Source: Desulfuromonadales bacterium | GTDB taxonomy: Bacteria > Desulfobacterota > Desulfuromonadia > Desulfuromonadales > JAHYIW01 | DNA: 64,000 nt | Direction: 5' to 3' | Assembly: GCA_029210745.1 (NCBI GenBank) | Contig: JARGFI010000005.1 | Coordinates: 1-64,000 of the forward strand | Shown here: positions 45,045 to 54,857 of the stretch, piece by piece | Layout of the letters: every line of letters starts with the position of its first letter | Position numbering within the stretch: the stretch's first letter is position 1 | Position numbers and translations under genes: made by a program | Notes under the pieces: generated by a model | Databases searched by the model: none | Told to the model about the DNA's origin: nothing | Seen by the model: only the letters and a program-made list of their open reading frames with translations

Positions 45045-45072
45045 TTGACAAACTGCGGCCGGTCTTTATACT
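45045..45072 (+). promoter_or_regulatory. Sigma-70 promoter of yceD-rpmF-plsX
   Basis: A perfect TTGACA and a TATACT are 16 bases apart, 28 bases before the YceD-family start. It probably drives the fatty-acid cluster. Confidence 0.75.
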
Positions 45073-45099
45073 AAGCGATTCTTGTCATCGGTGCAACCC

Positions 45100-45642
45100 A
45101 TGTTGATCAAACTTGAAGAACTAGGCTCAACCCCTCTGGTTATGGAGCGTAAAGAACCCATCGCGTCCTTTCCGGAGCTTGAGCGTATCGGCCGAACGAA
45201 TGAACTGACGTTTTCCGATACAGTCGATTTGCTTCTGCATTGCAGTCAGGTGGGCGGTTTTGTTGAAGTATGCGGGCGGCTTGAATTGATAGTGGAGGGG
45301 ATCTGTGGTCGGTGCCTTGCCCCTGCAGTCATGCCGATCACCAGCGACTTTACTCTCACCTATACATCGGATCCTCCCGGTGTCAGTGATGAAGAGACCG
45401 GGGATGAAATAGAACTGAGTGCCGAAGAGATGAATTTGATTTCATTCCACGGCGACGAGATCGATCTTGCCACCGAGATTCAGGAGCAGATTATTGTTGC
45501 GTTGCCCGTCAAGCTCCTGTGTCGGGAAGAGTGCCAGGGGCTTTGCCCGCGCTGTGGTACCGACTTGAACCAGCAACCTTGTGTGTGCGAGCCGGAAGTA
45601 TTCAATTCCCGCTTTGACGTTTTAAAAAAACTGAAGAGCTGA
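45100..45642 (+). CDS. yceD: YceD/DUF177 family protein, 23S rRNA accumulation factor
   Basis: 180 residues. It starts [13 protein letters not shown] and shows the DUF177 pattern [12 protein letters not shown], then acidic stretches, [21 protein letters not shown] in parts, and the zinc cysteines [21 protein letters not shown]. YceD-type proteins are nearly always encoded just before rpmF and affect 23S rRNA levels. The same order is seen here. The ribosome site is weak. Confidence 0.9.
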   Translation: MLIKLEELGSTPLVMERKEPIASFPELERIGRTNELTFSDTVDLLLHCSQVGGFVEVCGRLELIVEGICGRCLAPAVMPITSDFTLTYTSDPPGVSDEETGDEIELSAEEMNLISFHGDEIDLATEIQEQIIVALPVKLLCREECQGLCPRCGTDLNQQPCVCEPEVFNSRFDVLKKLKS

Positions 45643-45730
45643 GCCGAACAGGCAGCGTGATGATGTGCTGCCAATCGATAGATCATTAACCATTCATGAA
45701 CAATATGCAGTAGAAGGAGAACTTTCAGTC

Positions 45731-45910
45731 ATGGCAGTGCCGAAGAAAAAGACCTCAAAATCGAAGCGCGATATGCGTCGTTCACATGATTCGTTGATCG
45801 CCCCGGGAATTTCGACTTGTCCGGAATGTAAAGAACCGAAGCCGGCGCATCGCGTTTGTCCGAGTTGCGGCTTTTACAAGGGTAAAGAAGTCGTTTCCAC
45901 CGATAAATAG
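45731..45910 (+). CDS. rpmF: 50S ribosomal protein L32
   Basis: 59 residues with a GAAGGAG ribosome site. [20 protein letters not shown] is the invariant start; a zinc ribbon follows ([20 protein letters not shown]). The four-cysteine form means it is the zinc-binding paralogue. It lies between yceD and plsX as in most bacteria. Confidence 0.97.
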   Translation: MAVPKKKTSKSKRDMRRSHDSLIAPGISTCPECKEPKPAHRVCPSCGFYKGKEVVSTDK

Positions 45911-45921
45911 GACCCAAACCC

Positions 45922-46968
45922 TTGCGTGATAAAATAATCGTTGCGGTTGATGTCATGGGCGGTGACAATGCCCCCGCTATTGAAGTCTCCGCCGCTGTGC
46001 AGGCTGCACGTGACTGGGGTTTTTCGATCATCCTAGTTGGCGACCAGGTGCGGATTGCAGCTGAATTACTCAAGCACGATCACCGTGGATTGTCACTGGA
46101 AATTCAACATGCCAGTGAAGTTGTCGGGATGGATGATTCCGCTTCCGATGCAGTGCGCAAAAAGAAAGATTCATCGATTCGGGTTGCTTTTGAGCTGGTC
46201 AAGGCCGGTCGGGCACATGCGGTTGTGAGTGCCGGAAATTCCGGTGCCACGATGGCGGCCGGCATGTTTGTCCTGAAGCGCCTCCCCGGGATCGATCGCC
46301 CGGCAATAGCGACAGTCATGCCGACAACCAAGGATCATGTCCTGGTTCTTGATGCCGGCGGCAATGTCGATTGCAAGTCACTCCATCTGGTGCAGTTTGC
46401 ATTGATGGGGGAGGTTTATGTCCAACAGATCCTTGGCAAGTCAAAACCGGTGGTCGGGTTGCTTTCAAATGGAGCAGAAGAGAGCAAAGGGACCGAGCTG
46501 ACACGTGAGGCACATCAATTGCTGAAGAACTGCTGCGCCGGTTATCGCGGTTATATTGAGGGGCGTGACGTTTTTAATGGTCAGGTTGACGTCGTTGTCT
46601 GTGATGGTTTCGTCGGAAATATCGTTCTCAAGGTTGCCGAAGGGCTGGCTGAAGCAATCAAAGTGATGTTGTCCCGGGAAATAAAATCACGATTTTGGGC
46701 AAAAACGGGTTATCTGCTGATGCAACCGGCCTTTAAAGCGTTCGCTAAAAAAATTGATTACGCCGAATATGGCGGCGCTCCACTGTTGGGGATTGGCGGT
46801 ACCGGAATGATCTGCCATGGTGGTTCAAATGAACGCGCGGTGATGAACGCGATCCGCATGGCACACGATTTTACCGCGCAACGTGTCAACGAAAAATTAC
46901 TAGCGCATTTGCACGAGGCGTATGATGGTTCTGCTCAGGCCGCTGACAAGCAGCCTCAGCCTGAGTAG
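45922..46968 (+). CDS. plsX: Phosphate acyltransferase PlsX
   Basis: 348 residues from a TTG. It makes acyl-phosphate from acyl-ACP for phospholipid synthesis. Motifs: [37 protein letters not shown] in part, [42 protein letters not shown] and [10 protein letters not shown]. It begins 11 bases after rpmF. The next gene is fabD; fabH, usually between them, is absent. Confidence 0.95.
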   Translation: MRDKIIVAVDVMGGDNAPAIEVSAAVQAARDWGFSIILVGDQVRIAAELLKHDHRGLSLEIQHASEVVGMDDSASDAVRKKKDSSIRVAFELVKAGRAHAVVSAGNSGATMAAGMFVLKRLPGIDRPAIATVMPTTKDHVLVLDAGGNVDCKSLHLVQFALMGEVYVQQILGKSKPVVGLLSNGAEESKGTELTREAHQLLKNCCAGYRGYIEGRDVFNGQVDVVVCDGFVGNIVLKVAEGLAEAIKVMLSREIKSRFWAKTGYLLMQPAFKAFAKKIDYAEYGGAPLLGIGGTGMICHGGSNERAVMNAIRMAHDFTAQRVNEKLLAHLHEAYDGSAQAADKQPQPE

Positions 46969-47006
46969 AAAATGTTGATCGGAACAGTTTCAGGAGTCAT
47001 GCATTG

Positions 47007-47924
47007 ATGATAGCTTTTGTCTTTCCCGGGCAGGGATCGCAACATGCTGGAATGGGTAAGGATCTCGTCGACAACTTCCCTGTTGCCAGGGCGGTTTTTG
47101 AAGAAGCAAACGATGCCCTCGGCTTCGATCTGGCCACCCTGTGTTTTAATGGCCCCGATGAAGATTTGAAGTTGACAACCAATACCCAGCCGGCAATCTT
47201 GACAACCAGTATCGCTGCTCTTAAAGTGCTGGAACAGGAGACCGGGCTGGTTCCTGCGTACGTTGCCGGACATTCGCTCGGCGAATATTCCGCGCTGGTC
47301 TGTGCCGGCGGGTTGACGTTTGCTGATGCGGTACGCACCGTTCGCAAGCGCGGCGCGTTCATGCAGGAAGCTGTGCCGGTCGGGGTTGGAGCGATGGCCG
47401 CGGTAATCGGGCTTGATGCCGCACTGCTTGATGAGGTTTGCGCGACAGCTGCGGCGGGGGAGGTTGTTTCTCCTGCAAATTTCAACAGTCCCGGTCAGGT
47501 GGTGATTGCCGGTCATGCGACTGCCGTTGAACGGGCGATGTCGCTGGCGCTGGGAAAAGGGGCAAAACGGGCGCTGCGACTTCCGGTCAGCGCGCCATTT
47601 CATTGTTCCTTGATGACTCCTGCCGGTGAAAGGTTGGACAAAGTACTGGCAGCGATTGAACCCGGTGTGTTGCGTCTTCCGGTAGTGACAAATGTCGAGG
47701 CTGCGCCGAATGCCGACGCTTCACGCATCCGCCATTTGCTGGTCGCGCAAGTCAGCGCTCCGGTGCGCTGGGATGACTCCGTTGTCCGCATGGCCGAGCT
47801 CGGCGTCGAGCGTTTCATTGAGATCGGTCCCGGAAAAGTACTCTGTGGTTTGATCAAACGGATTGCCCGGCATGTCTCCGCGGCAAATATTGAGGATTGT
47901 GCCAGTCTGCAAAAAATCATTTAG
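47007..47924 (+). CDS. fabD: Malonyl-CoA:ACP transacylase
   Basis: 305 residues from the ATG at 47007; a TTG sits one codon earlier, both after CAGGAG. It loads malonyl groups on acyl carrier protein. Motifs: FVFPGQGSQHAGMGKDL, the serine nucleophile GHSLGEYSALVCAG, the arginine-bearing VRTVRKRGAFMQEA, and the catalytic His in PVSAPFHCSLM. It lies 38 bases after plsX. Confidence 0.96.
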   Translation: MIAFVFPGQGSQHAGMGKDLVDNFPVARAVFEEANDALGFDLATLCFNGPDEDLKLTTNTQPAILTTSIAALKVLEQETGLVPAYVAGHSLGEYSALVCAGGLTFADAVRTVRKRGAFMQEAVPVGVGAMAAVIGLDAALLDEVCATAAAGEVVSPANFNSPGQVVIAGHATAVERAMSLALGKGAKRALRLPVSAPFHCSLMTPAGERLDKVLAAIEPGVLRLPVVTNVEAAPNADASRIRHLLVAQVSAPVRWDDSVVRMAELGVERFIEIGPGKVLCGLIKRIARHVSAANIEDCASLQKII

Positions 47925-47967
47925 TTTTTGCGCGGGCGTTATGTATTGATTGATGAGGAGATAAACG

Positions 47968-48705
47968 ATGCCAAAAAACAAAGTAGCTATCGTGACCGGT
48001 GCGTCACGCGGAATTGGTCGAAGTATTGCTTTTGCACTGGCAAATCAGGGGGCAAATATCGTTGCTGTCGATATCGACTTGCCAAGCACCGAAGCGACGG
48101 TGGCTGAACTTAAAGCGGTCGGGGTTGAGGCCATTGCCGTTCAGGGCAACGTGACCGCCGCTGCAGATGTCGAGAAAATGGTTGCTGCGGCTATGGACAA
48201 ATTCGGTAAAATCGATATTCTCGTCAATAATGCCGGAATTACCCGTGATGCGCTGCTGGTACGGATGAAGGATGAGGACTGGGATGCAGTTTTGTCGGTC
48301 AATCTCAAGGGGGCCTTTCTCTGTACCCGGGCTACCGCCAAGATTATGTCGAAGCAGCGTTACGGACGCATTATTAATATTGCTTCGATCGTCGGGCAGA
48401 TGGGGAATGCAGGGCAGGCGAACTATTGTGCCAGCAAGGCGGGGCTGATTGGACTTACCAAATCGAATGCGCGTGAACTGGCACGTCGCAACGTGACTGT
48501 GAATGCCATCGCTCCCGGCTTTATTGCCACCGAGATGACAGACAAATTGCCCGAGAGTGAACGTCAGAAATTGACGACGCAAATTCCGATGGAGCGTCTT
48601 GGCACTCCGGATGATATCGCCAACGCGGTACTTTTTCTAGCTGCGGAAAGTTCCGCTTATATTACTGGTCAAGTCGTCGCCGTCAATGGCGGCATGTATA
48701 TGTAA
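47968..48705 (+). CDS. fabG: 3-oxoacyl-ACP reductase
   Basis: 245 residues, short-chain dehydrogenase fold. NADPH site VTGASRGIGRSIAFALA, NNAGITRDALLVRM, catalytic Ser in NIASIVGQMGNAGQ and YCASKAGLIGLTKS (Tyr/Lys), and the end ITGQVVAVNGGMYM typical of FabG. It reduces 3-oxoacyl-ACP in the elongation cycle. Confidence 0.97.
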   Translation: MPKNKVAIVTGASRGIGRSIAFALANQGANIVAVDIDLPSTEATVAELKAVGVEAIAVQGNVTAAADVEKMVAAAMDKFGKIDILVNNAGITRDALLVRMKDEDWDAVLSVNLKGAFLCTRATAKIMSKQRYGRIINIASIVGQMGNAGQANYCASKAGLIGLTKSNARELARRNVTVNAIAPGFIATEMTDKLPESERQKLTTQIPMERLGTPDDIANAVLFLAAESSAYITGQVVAVNGGMYM

Positions 48706-48759
48706 AACTGGATCCTGCCGATATTACGGTACGGCTAACTACAAACAGGAGGTTTAATA

Positions 48760-48993
48760 ATGGCTTCTATCGAAGAACGCGTAAAGCAGATTGTCACTGA
48801 ACAACTCGGAGTTGATGAGGAGCAGGTTACGAACGAGGCTTCTTTTATGGAAGATCTCGGTGCGGATTCTCTCGATACGGTTGAGCTGGTCATGGCGCTT
48901 GAAGAAGAATTCGATATCGAAATTTCTGATGAAGATGCCGAAAAGATTCAAAAAGTTCAAGATGCAATCGACTATATTACCGAGAAATCCTGA
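48760..48993 (+). CDS. acpP: Acyl carrier protein
   Basis: 77 residues, acidic and helical. The 4'-phosphopantetheine serine lies in [20 protein letters not shown] in part (DSL). AGGAGG precedes the ATG. It carries the growing acyl chain for FabD, FabG and FabF encoded around it. A perfect palindrome follows its stop. Confidence 0.98.
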   Translation: MASIEERVKQIVTEQLGVDEEQVTNEASFMEDLGADSLDTVELVMALEEEFDIEISDEDAEKIQKVQDAIDYITEKS

Positions 48994-49003
48994 GCTGTGT
49001 ACT

Positions 49004-49029
49004 GAAGGAGAGGCGATCGCCTCTCCTTC
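49004..49029. terminator. Perfect 26-base palindrome between acpP and fabF
   Basis: The arm GAAGGAGAGGCGA is followed directly by its exact reverse complement, centred on GCGATCGC. As RNA it would fold into a strong hairpin, followed by TCCTTTGTTC, so it may be a partial terminator or a stability element that sets the high acpP to fabF ratio. Confidence 0.6.
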
Positions 49030-49098
49030 TCCTTTGTTCTCCGTTCAGATGTAGCGCATGTCGTGAGATAGAGTCACTGACAAAGGAAATATCGAACC

Positions 49099-50331
49099 AT
49101 GAGAAGAGTCGTAGTTACTGGTCTTGGCGCTGTTTCTGCTCTTGGAACCGGCGTGGAAAAGAACTGGCAGGCATTGATGGATGGTCGCTCCGGTATTGGT
49201 ACGATTAGCCATTTTGATGCGTCGGACTTGCCAACGTGCATCGCGGGTGAGGCCAATGATTTCAATGTCGAAGATTACGTTGAAAAAAAAGAAATCAAAA
49301 AAATGGATCGGTTTATCCATTTTGCATTGGCTGCCAGTGAAATGGCCTTGCAGGATTCCGGATATGTTATTACCGATGATAACGCAGAACGAGTCGGTGT
49401 GCTGGTTGGCGCCGGTCTCGGCGGGCTGCCGGCGATCGAGCAGTATCACACAGCTTTGACCGAACGCGGCTATAAAAAAGTTTCCCCTTTCTTTATCCCG
49501 ATGGTCATTATCAATCTTGCTCCGGGAATGATTTCAATCCGTTTTGGTGCCAAGGGGCCGAATCTTTCATCGGTATCAGCCTGTGCGACCGGTACCCATT
49601 CGATTGGCGATGCCTACCACATGATTAAACGTGGTGATGTTGACATGATGTTTGCCGGGGGAACCGAAGCGACGATTACGCCCCTGGGCATTGCCGGATT
49701 CAGTGTCATGAAGGCATTGTCTTCGCGTAATGATGATCCGACTGCCGCCAGTCGTCCCTTTGATCGTGATCGTGATGGCTTTGTCATGTCGGAAGGTGCC
49801 GGGATCCTGATCCTTGAAGAATATACCTCGGCCAAGGCCCGTGGCGCAAAAATTTATGGTGAAATTTGTGGCTATGGACTGACCTCTGATGCCTATCATC
49901 TGACGACCCCCGCACCGAATGGAGAAGGGGCGGCACGCTGTATGAAGATGGCTCTCAAGGGGGCTGGCATTGCCCCGCAGGAGGTTGATTACATCAATGC
50001 ACACGGAACATCGACGCCATTTAACGATCTCTATGAAACGATGGCGATCAAGACAGTGCTGGGAGATCATGCGCGCAAGGTCATGATCAGTTCGACCAAG
50101 AGTATGACCGGACACGCCCTTGGCGCGGCCGGAGGGCTCGAAGCGGTTTACTCATTGCTGGCTATCGATCGGGGCGCCGTTCCGCCGACGATCAATCTCG
50201 ACAATCCTTCGCCTGAATGTGATCTTGACTATGTGCCAAAAATCGCCCGGCAGGTAGCGGTTAAAGTGGCGATGTCCAACTCTCTTGGTTTTGGCGGAAC
50301 CAACGCCACGCTGGTTTTCCGGAAGGTTTAA
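49099..50331 (+). CDS. fabF: 3-oxoacyl-ACP synthase II
   Basis: 410 residues. Catalytic triad: Cys in [14 protein letters not shown], His in [16 protein letters not shown], and His in [34 protein letters not shown] opens the protein. It condenses malonyl-ACP with longer acyl-ACPs. It is preceded by the palindrome after acpP and followed by rpiB after three bases. Confidence 0.97.
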   Translation: MRRVVVTGLGAVSALGTGVEKNWQALMDGRSGIGTISHFDASDLPTCIAGEANDFNVEDYVEKKEIKKMDRFIHFALAASEMALQDSGYVITDDNAERVGVLVGAGLGGLPAIEQYHTALTERGYKKVSPFFIPMVIINLAPGMISIRFGAKGPNLSSVSACATGTHSIGDAYHMIKRGDVDMMFAGGTEATITPLGIAGFSVMKALSSRNDDPTAASRPFDRDRDGFVMSEGAGILILEEYTSAKARGAKIYGEICGYGLTSDAYHLTTPAPNGEGAARCMKMALKGAGIAPQEVDYINAHGTSTPFNDLYETMAIKTVLGDHARKVMISSTKSMTGHALGAAGGLEAVYSLLAIDRGAVPPTINLDNPSPECDLDYVPKIARQVAVKVAMSNSLGFGGTNATLVFRKV

Positions 50332-50334
50332 TTG

Positions 50335-50790
50335 ATGCTGGTTATTGGCAGTGATCACGGTGGGCTGGAACTTAAAGAGGTTATCAAGGAGTTGCTTGTT
50401 GAGCGCCAGATTGCCTTTACTGATCTCGGTACTGACAATAACGCCTCGGTAGACTACCCCGACTTTGGCGAACATGTTGCTCGCGCAGTTGCGACCGGCA
50501 CGGCGCAGCAGGGGGTTCTGATCTGTGGCACCGGGATCGGTATGTCGATTGTTGCCAACAAGTTTCCCGGCGTGCGCGCCGCGCTGGTACACGACCCTTT
50601 TACGGCTCAAATGGCGAAAGAACACAATAACGCCAACATCATTGTTCTGGGGGGAAGAGTTCTTCAGCCAGAGGCCGCACGTGCAATTTTAGCGACCTGG
50701 CTTGATACCGATTTTGCCGGGGATCGTCATCAGCGTCGCCTCGATAAAATCGCACGTATCGAGAACGAAATCCGCTCAGGAAAGTTTTAG
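50335..50790 (+). CDS. rpiB: Ribose-5-phosphate isomerase B
   Basis: 151 residues from the ATG three bases after the fabF stop. Motifs: [47 protein letters not shown] (Cys catalytic) and [17 protein letters not shown]. It interconverts ribose-5-phosphate and ribulose-5-phosphate. A hairpin after it separates it from glyA. Confidence 0.96.
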   Translation: MLVIGSDHGGLELKEVIKELLVERQIAFTDLGTDNNASVDYPDFGEHVARAVATGTAQQGVLICGTGIGMSIVANKFPGVRAALVHDPFTAQMAKEHNNANIIVLGGRVLQPEAARAILATWLDTDFAGDRHQRRLDKIARIENEIRSGKF

Positions 50791-50802
50791 TAAATCTCCA
50801 TA

Positions 50803-50826
50803 TTGGGCAGGCAAAAGCCTGCCCAA
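50803..50826 (+). terminator. Hairpin between rpiB and glyA
   Basis: TTGGGCAGGC and GCCTGCCCAA make a perfect ten-pair stem around AAAA. There is a TCATTTTATC tail rather than a clean T-run, so it is a likely but not certain terminator. Confidence 0.7.
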
Positions 50827-50861
50827 GTCATTTTATCGTTCATCATCTGGAGGAAACTTCA

Positions 50862-52112
50862 ATGGCCGCAGACCTTGGTCTTTTTGACCCCGAGATCGCG
50901 AATGCGATTCAACAAGAAACCAGACGCCAGGAATATAGCCTGGAATTTATCGCGTCGGAAAACTTTGTCAGCGAGAATGTGCTTGAAGCACAAGGTTCGG
51001 TGTTGACCAACAAATACGCCGAGGGATATCCGGGCAAGCGTTACTATGGGGGATGTGAATTTGTCGATGTTGCCGAACAACTGGCCATCGACCGCGCCAA
51101 GGAAATTTTCGGGGCCGAACACGTTAACGTCCAGCCCCACTCCGGGTCGCAGGCCAATATGGCCGTTTACTTTACCGTTTGTGAGCCGGGTGATACGGTA
51201 CTGGGAATGAACCTTGCCCATGGCGGGCATCTGACCCACGGATCGCCGGTCAACTTCTCCGGAAAATTGTTCAATATCGTTGCCTATGGAGTTGATAAAG
51301 AAACCGGATTTATCGATTATGATGAAGTTGAGCGTCTGGCGCTGGAGCACAAGCCAAAGTTGATCGTGGTCGGTGCCAGTGCCTATCCTCGCGAGATCGA
51401 TGTCCCGGCATTTCGACGGATTGCTGACAGATGCGGTGCCCTGGTGATGGTCGATATGGCTCACATCGCCGGACTGGTCGCCGCCGGGGTTCACCCCAAT
51501 CCGGTCCCTTATGCAGAATTTGTGACCACAACAACGCATAAAACCTTGCGTGGTCCGCGTGGCGGGATGATCCTTTGTCGTGAGGAATATGCCAAAAAAC
51601 TCAACAGTAATATCTTTCCCGGTATTCAGGGCGGACCGTTGATGCACGTTATTGCTGCCAAGGCGGTCGCTTTCAAGGAGGTTTTGTCGCCAGAGTTCAA
51701 GGTTTATGCCCGGCAGGTCGTCAACAATGCCCAGGCATTGGCTGACGGGCTCACCCGACGTGGCTTCAACCTTGTCTCCGGTGGTACGGATAATCATTTA
51801 CTGCTGGTTGACTTGAGCGGTACTGAGCTGACCGGCAAAGTTGCTGAAGAGACACTGGAGAAAGCCGGGATTACCGTCAACAAGAACGCGGTGCCGTTTG
51901 ATACCCGGTCGCCGTTTGTGACCAGTGGTTTTCGCATCGGAACCCCCGCAACCACCACCCGGGGACTGAAAGAGGCGGAGATGGAGCAGGTTGCGGGATG
52001 GATTGAACGGGCGCTTGCTGATGTCGAGGATAGCGCTGAACTGGAAAAAATTCGTGAGGAAATTCGCGCGCTCTGCCAGCGTTTTCCTCTTTATGCCCAG
52101 CGTTTGAAATAA
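50862..52112 (+). CDS. glyA: Serine hydroxymethyltransferase
   Basis: 416 residues. It makes glycine and methylene-THF from serine. Motifs: [20 protein letters not shown] in part, [40 protein letters not shown], and the PLP-lysine [20 protein letters not shown] precedes the ATG. Its stop overlaps the start of the deaminase gene (TAATG). Confidence 0.97.
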   Translation: MAADLGLFDPEIANAIQQETRRQEYSLEFIASENFVSENVLEAQGSVLTNKYAEGYPGKRYYGGCEFVDVAEQLAIDRAKEIFGAEHVNVQPHSGSQANMAVYFTVCEPGDTVLGMNLAHGGHLTHGSPVNFSGKLFNIVAYGVDKETGFIDYDEVERLALEHKPKLIVVGASAYPREIDVPAFRRIADRCGALVMVDMAHIAGLVAAGVHPNPVPYAEFVTTTTHKTLRGPRGGMILCREEYAKKLNSNIFPGIQGGPLMHVIAAKAVAFKEVLSPEFKVYARQVVNNAQALADGLTRRGFNLVSGGTDNHLLLVDLSGTELTGKVAEETLEKAGITVNKNAVPFDTRSPFVTSGFRIGTPATTTRGLKEAEMEQVAGWIERALADVEDSAELEKIREEIRALCQRFPLYAQRLK

Positions 52113-52588
52113 TGCTGCACGAGCGACCGTCCTGGGACGAATATTTTATTGATATCTCACGGCTGGTGGCGCGTCGTTCCACCTGTTTGCGGCGTCGGGT
52201 CGGCGCCGTGCTGGTCAAGGATCGCAATATCCTTGCCACCGGTTATAATGGCACCCCCTCCGGGATCACCCATTGTTCCGTGGTCGGTTGTCTGCGCGAT
52301 CAGCTGAATGTCCCCTCGGGCGAGCGTCACGAACTTTGCCGTGGCTTGCATGCGGAGCAGAATGCGATTATTCAGGCCGCCAAGCATGGTGTCAATATCA
52401 GTGGTGCGAGTCTCTATTGCACAAACTCCCCCTGTATCATCTGCGCCAAAATGCTGATCAACGCGGGAGTTAAACGGATTTTTTATCTTGACGGGTACCC
52501 GGATCAGCTTGCTGCAGAAATGTTGATTGAAGCCGGGGTCCGTGTTGAACAGTTTGTAAAAGATTCCGCCGACGGTGGAGAAGTCTGA
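52112..52588 (+). CDS. dCMP deaminase (ComEB-like)
   Basis: 158 residues. Zinc-deaminase motifs: [15 protein letters not shown] (HAE) and [15 protein letters not shown] (PCxxC). The start [19 protein letters not shown] and [19 protein letters not shown] are typical of the dCMP deaminase/ComEB family. It deaminates dCMP to dUMP for thymidylate synthesis. It overlaps glyA and nrdR by one base each, so all three are coupled. Confidence 0.93.
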   Translation: MLHERPSWDEYFIDISRLVARRSTCLRRRVGAVLVKDRNILATGYNGTPSGITHCSVVGCLRDQLNVPSGERHELCRGLHAEQNAIIQAAKHGVNISGASLYCTNSPCIICAKMLINAGVKRIFYLDGYPDQLAAEMLIEAGVRVEQFVKDSADGGEV

Positions 52589-53052
52589 TGAAATGCCCGT
52601 TTTGTTCAAATCCTGATACCCGGGTTGTCGATTCACGTTTAGGCAAGGAAGGGAATAATATCCGCCGCCGCCGTGAATGTATCGCCTGTGAAAAACGTTT
52701 CACAACCTATGAACGTATCGAAGAGACGTTGCCGTTGGTGGTGAAAAAAGACGGACGCCGCGAGGTGTTTGACCGTTTTAAAATTATCAGTGGCATGCAA
52801 CGTGCCTGTGAAAAACGGCCAGTTTCGATTGCTACTATCGAAAAGGCCGTCGATCGACTTGAGTTTGCATTGCAGGAGATGGGCGAAAAAGAGGTTGCTT
52901 CGACGCGGATTGGCGAAGCTGTCATGGCGGCTTTGCACGACATCGACGAAGTCGCTTACGTCCGTTTTGCTTCAGTTTATCGTCAGTTCAAGGATATTAA
53001 CGAATTCATGTCTGAATTGACGGAGATTCTGTCGCGAGGAGGTCAGGCGTAA
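52588..53052 (+). CDS. nrdR: Transcriptional repressor NrdR
   Basis: 154 residues. A zinc ribbon ([17 protein letters not shown] ... [13 protein letters not shown]) is followed by the ATP-cone domain ([19 protein letters not shown]). NrdR represses ribonucleotide reductase genes through NrdR boxes when dATP is high. It lies between a dCMP deaminase and riboflavin genes; the common glyA-comEB-nrdR-ribD order is kept. Confidence 0.97.
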   Translation: MKCPFCSNPDTRVVDSRLGKEGNNIRRRRECIACEKRFTTYERIEETLPLVVKKDGRREVFDRFKIISGMQRACEKRPVSIATIEKAVDRLEFALQEMGEKEVASTRIGEAVMAALHDIDEVAYVRFASVYRQFKDINEFMSELTEILSRGGQA

Positions 53053-53065
53053 TTTTACCGAAGCG

Positions 53066-54181
53066 ATGGCTCTGATGACGTCGGATACGAAATATATGCG
53101 TGAAGCATTGCGCCAGGCGCGACGCGGTATCGGGCGAACCATGCCGAATCCGCCGGTCGGCGCGGTGCTGGTGCGTGACGACAAAATCATCGGGCGTGGC
53201 TTTCATCCACGCGCCGGTGAAGCACATGCCGAAATTTTTGCGCTACGTGCTGCGGGGTACGAAGCGTGCGGGGCAACGCTCTATGTTACCTTGGAGCCCT
53301 GCTCGCATCAGGGGCTCACCGGCCCCTGTGCCGATGAGCTGATTGCCGCTGGCGTCAGCCGCGTACTGATTGGTTGTCAGGATCCGAACCCCCGCGTCGC
53401 CGGGCGCGGAATTGATCGGTTACGTGCGGCGGGGATTGCGGTCGAAACAGGTATTTTAGCTGACGAGTGCCGTCGTTTGCTGCTCCCCTTTGCCAAACTG
53501 GTGACCACAGGTTCGCCTTACGTGATGGTCAAGTCAGCGGTCACCCTTGATGGCAAGATAGCCACCACCAGCGGCGATTCACGCTGGGTATCGAACGCGA
53601 AAAGCCGCCGTTTTGTCCATCGTTTACGCGATCAGTGCGACGCAATCATGGTCGGCAGCGGTACGGTGTTACACGACAACCCGCTCCTCAATGTACGGGG
53701 TATTCGTGGTGGGCGCGATCCGCTGCGGGTAATCGTTGATTCGCGACTGCGGACACCCGCCGATGCGCTGGTCATTACGCAAAACTCGACCGCCGGGGTG
53801 CTGATCGCCACAACCAGCGTTGCGCCCGCTGATAAGGTGCGACAGCTAAAGGCACGGGGCGCAGAAGTCGCGATTTTGACGGCGTGTCAGGGACGGGTTG
53901 ATCTCCCTGCGCTGTTGTGCTTGCTCGGTCAACGAGGGGTGATGAGTCTGCTGGTAGAGGGGGGGCGGACACTTAATTCGGCGTTGTTGGCGGAAAACCT
54001 GATTGACCGCCTGCTGCTGTTTATCGCTCCCAAAATTATCGGCGGCGACGGCCCTGGACTTTTTGCCGGAGCGGGCAAGGAATTGATGGCCGACGCCATT
54101 GCCTTACGTCATGTTCGTACCCGGCGATTTGGCACAGATATTCTGGTTGATGGAGAGTTGACGTCATGTTTACCGGACTGA
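53066..54181 (+). CDS. ribD: Bifunctional riboflavin deaminase/reductase
   Basis: 371 residues. The N-terminal deaminase has GEAHAEIFALRAAG and LEPCSHQGLTGPC; the C-terminal reductase has VMVKSAVTLDGKIATTSGDS in part, VGSGTVLHDNPLL and LLVEGGRTLNSALLAENLID in part. It carries out two steps from the GTP-derived pyrimidine. It begins 13 bases after nrdR with a weak ribosome site; a second ATG lies at 53078. No FMN riboswitch is present upstream. Confidence 0.96.
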   Translation: MALMTSDTKYMREALRQARRGIGRTMPNPPVGAVLVRDDKIIGRGFHPRAGEAHAEIFALRAAGYEACGATLYVTLEPCSHQGLTGPCADELIAAGVSRVLIGCQDPNPRVAGRGIDRLRAAGIAVETGILADECRRLLLPFAKLVTTGSPYVMVKSAVTLDGKIATTSGDSRWVSNAKSRRFVHRLRDQCDAIMVGSGTVLHDNPLLNVRGIRGGRDPLRVIVDSRLRTPADALVITQNSTAGVLIATTSVAPADKVRQLKARGAEVAILTACQGRVDLPALLCLLGQRGVMSLLVEGGRTLNSALLAENLIDRLLLFIAPKIIGGDGPGLFAGAGKELMADAIALRHVRTRRFGTDILVDGELTSCLPD

Positions 54182-54810
54182 TCGAAGATCTTGGCAGTGC
54201 TGTTGAGTGGCGTAAAGGGGCGCAGCGGTTACAGCTGGTTGTTGCCACCGCACTGCCGATGACGTCATTTCAACGCGGCGAAAGTATCGCTGTTAACGGT
54301 GTGTGTTTGACCGTTGTTGAGTTTGGAGGGGGACGTTTCGTGGCCGATGTTTCTCCTGAAACCTGGCAGCGAACCACACTGGAACAGTTGCATCCGGGGC
54401 AACCAGTGAATCTGGAGCGGGCCCTGCAACTGTCGTCACGTCTCGGCGGGCACCTGGTGTCCGGTCATGTCGATGGTCTGGCCACCGTAGTCCGCCGTGA
54501 GGAGCGCGCCAACGCGGTGCTCTTTGCTTTTCATTTTACAGCAGAGTTGAACCGGCTGGTGGTGGCAAAAGGGTCGATCACCATTGATGGCATCAGTCTG
54601 ACGGTCAATAGTGTCGGGGAAAGCGACTTTACGGTGATGATTATTCCCCACACCCTCGCGCACACCGCACTGCGTGAACGCCGGGTCGGTGATGCAGTGA
54701 ATATCGAGACCGACCTGATCGGCAAATATGTTGCGCGTTTGTTGGGGAAAGATGCTACCGTTCGTAACAGCGTCGATCTCGATTTTCTCGCGCGACATGG
54801 TTTTGTATAA
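54166..54810 (+). CDS. ribE: Riboflavin synthase alpha chain
   Basis: 214 residues. Two similar barrels, each with a conserved MFTGLIEDLG / LGGHLVSGHVDGLA pattern; the second repeat has GSITIDGISLTVN and LIGKYVARLL. It dismutates 6,7-dimethyl-8-ribityllumazine to riboflavin. The start lies inside ribD (16-base overlap). Confidence 0.96.
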   Translation: MFTGLIEDLGSAVEWRKGAQRLQLVVATALPMTSFQRGESIAVNGVCLTVVEFGGGRFVADVSPETWQRTTLEQLHPGQPVNLERALQLSSRLGGHLVSGHVDGLATVVRREERANAVLFAFHFTAELNRLVVAKGSITIDGISLTVNSVGESDFTVMIIPHTLAHTALRERRVGDAVNIETDLIGKYVARLLGKDATVRNSVDLDFLARHGFV

Positions 54811-54857
54811 TTGTTGTACAAACGTATTATTATTCTAACGACTAAAGGTTGTCTGTA

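Noticed and set aside
53053-53065. FMN riboswitch before ribD
   Set aside because: ribD follows nrdR by 13 bases and no RFN element fits.
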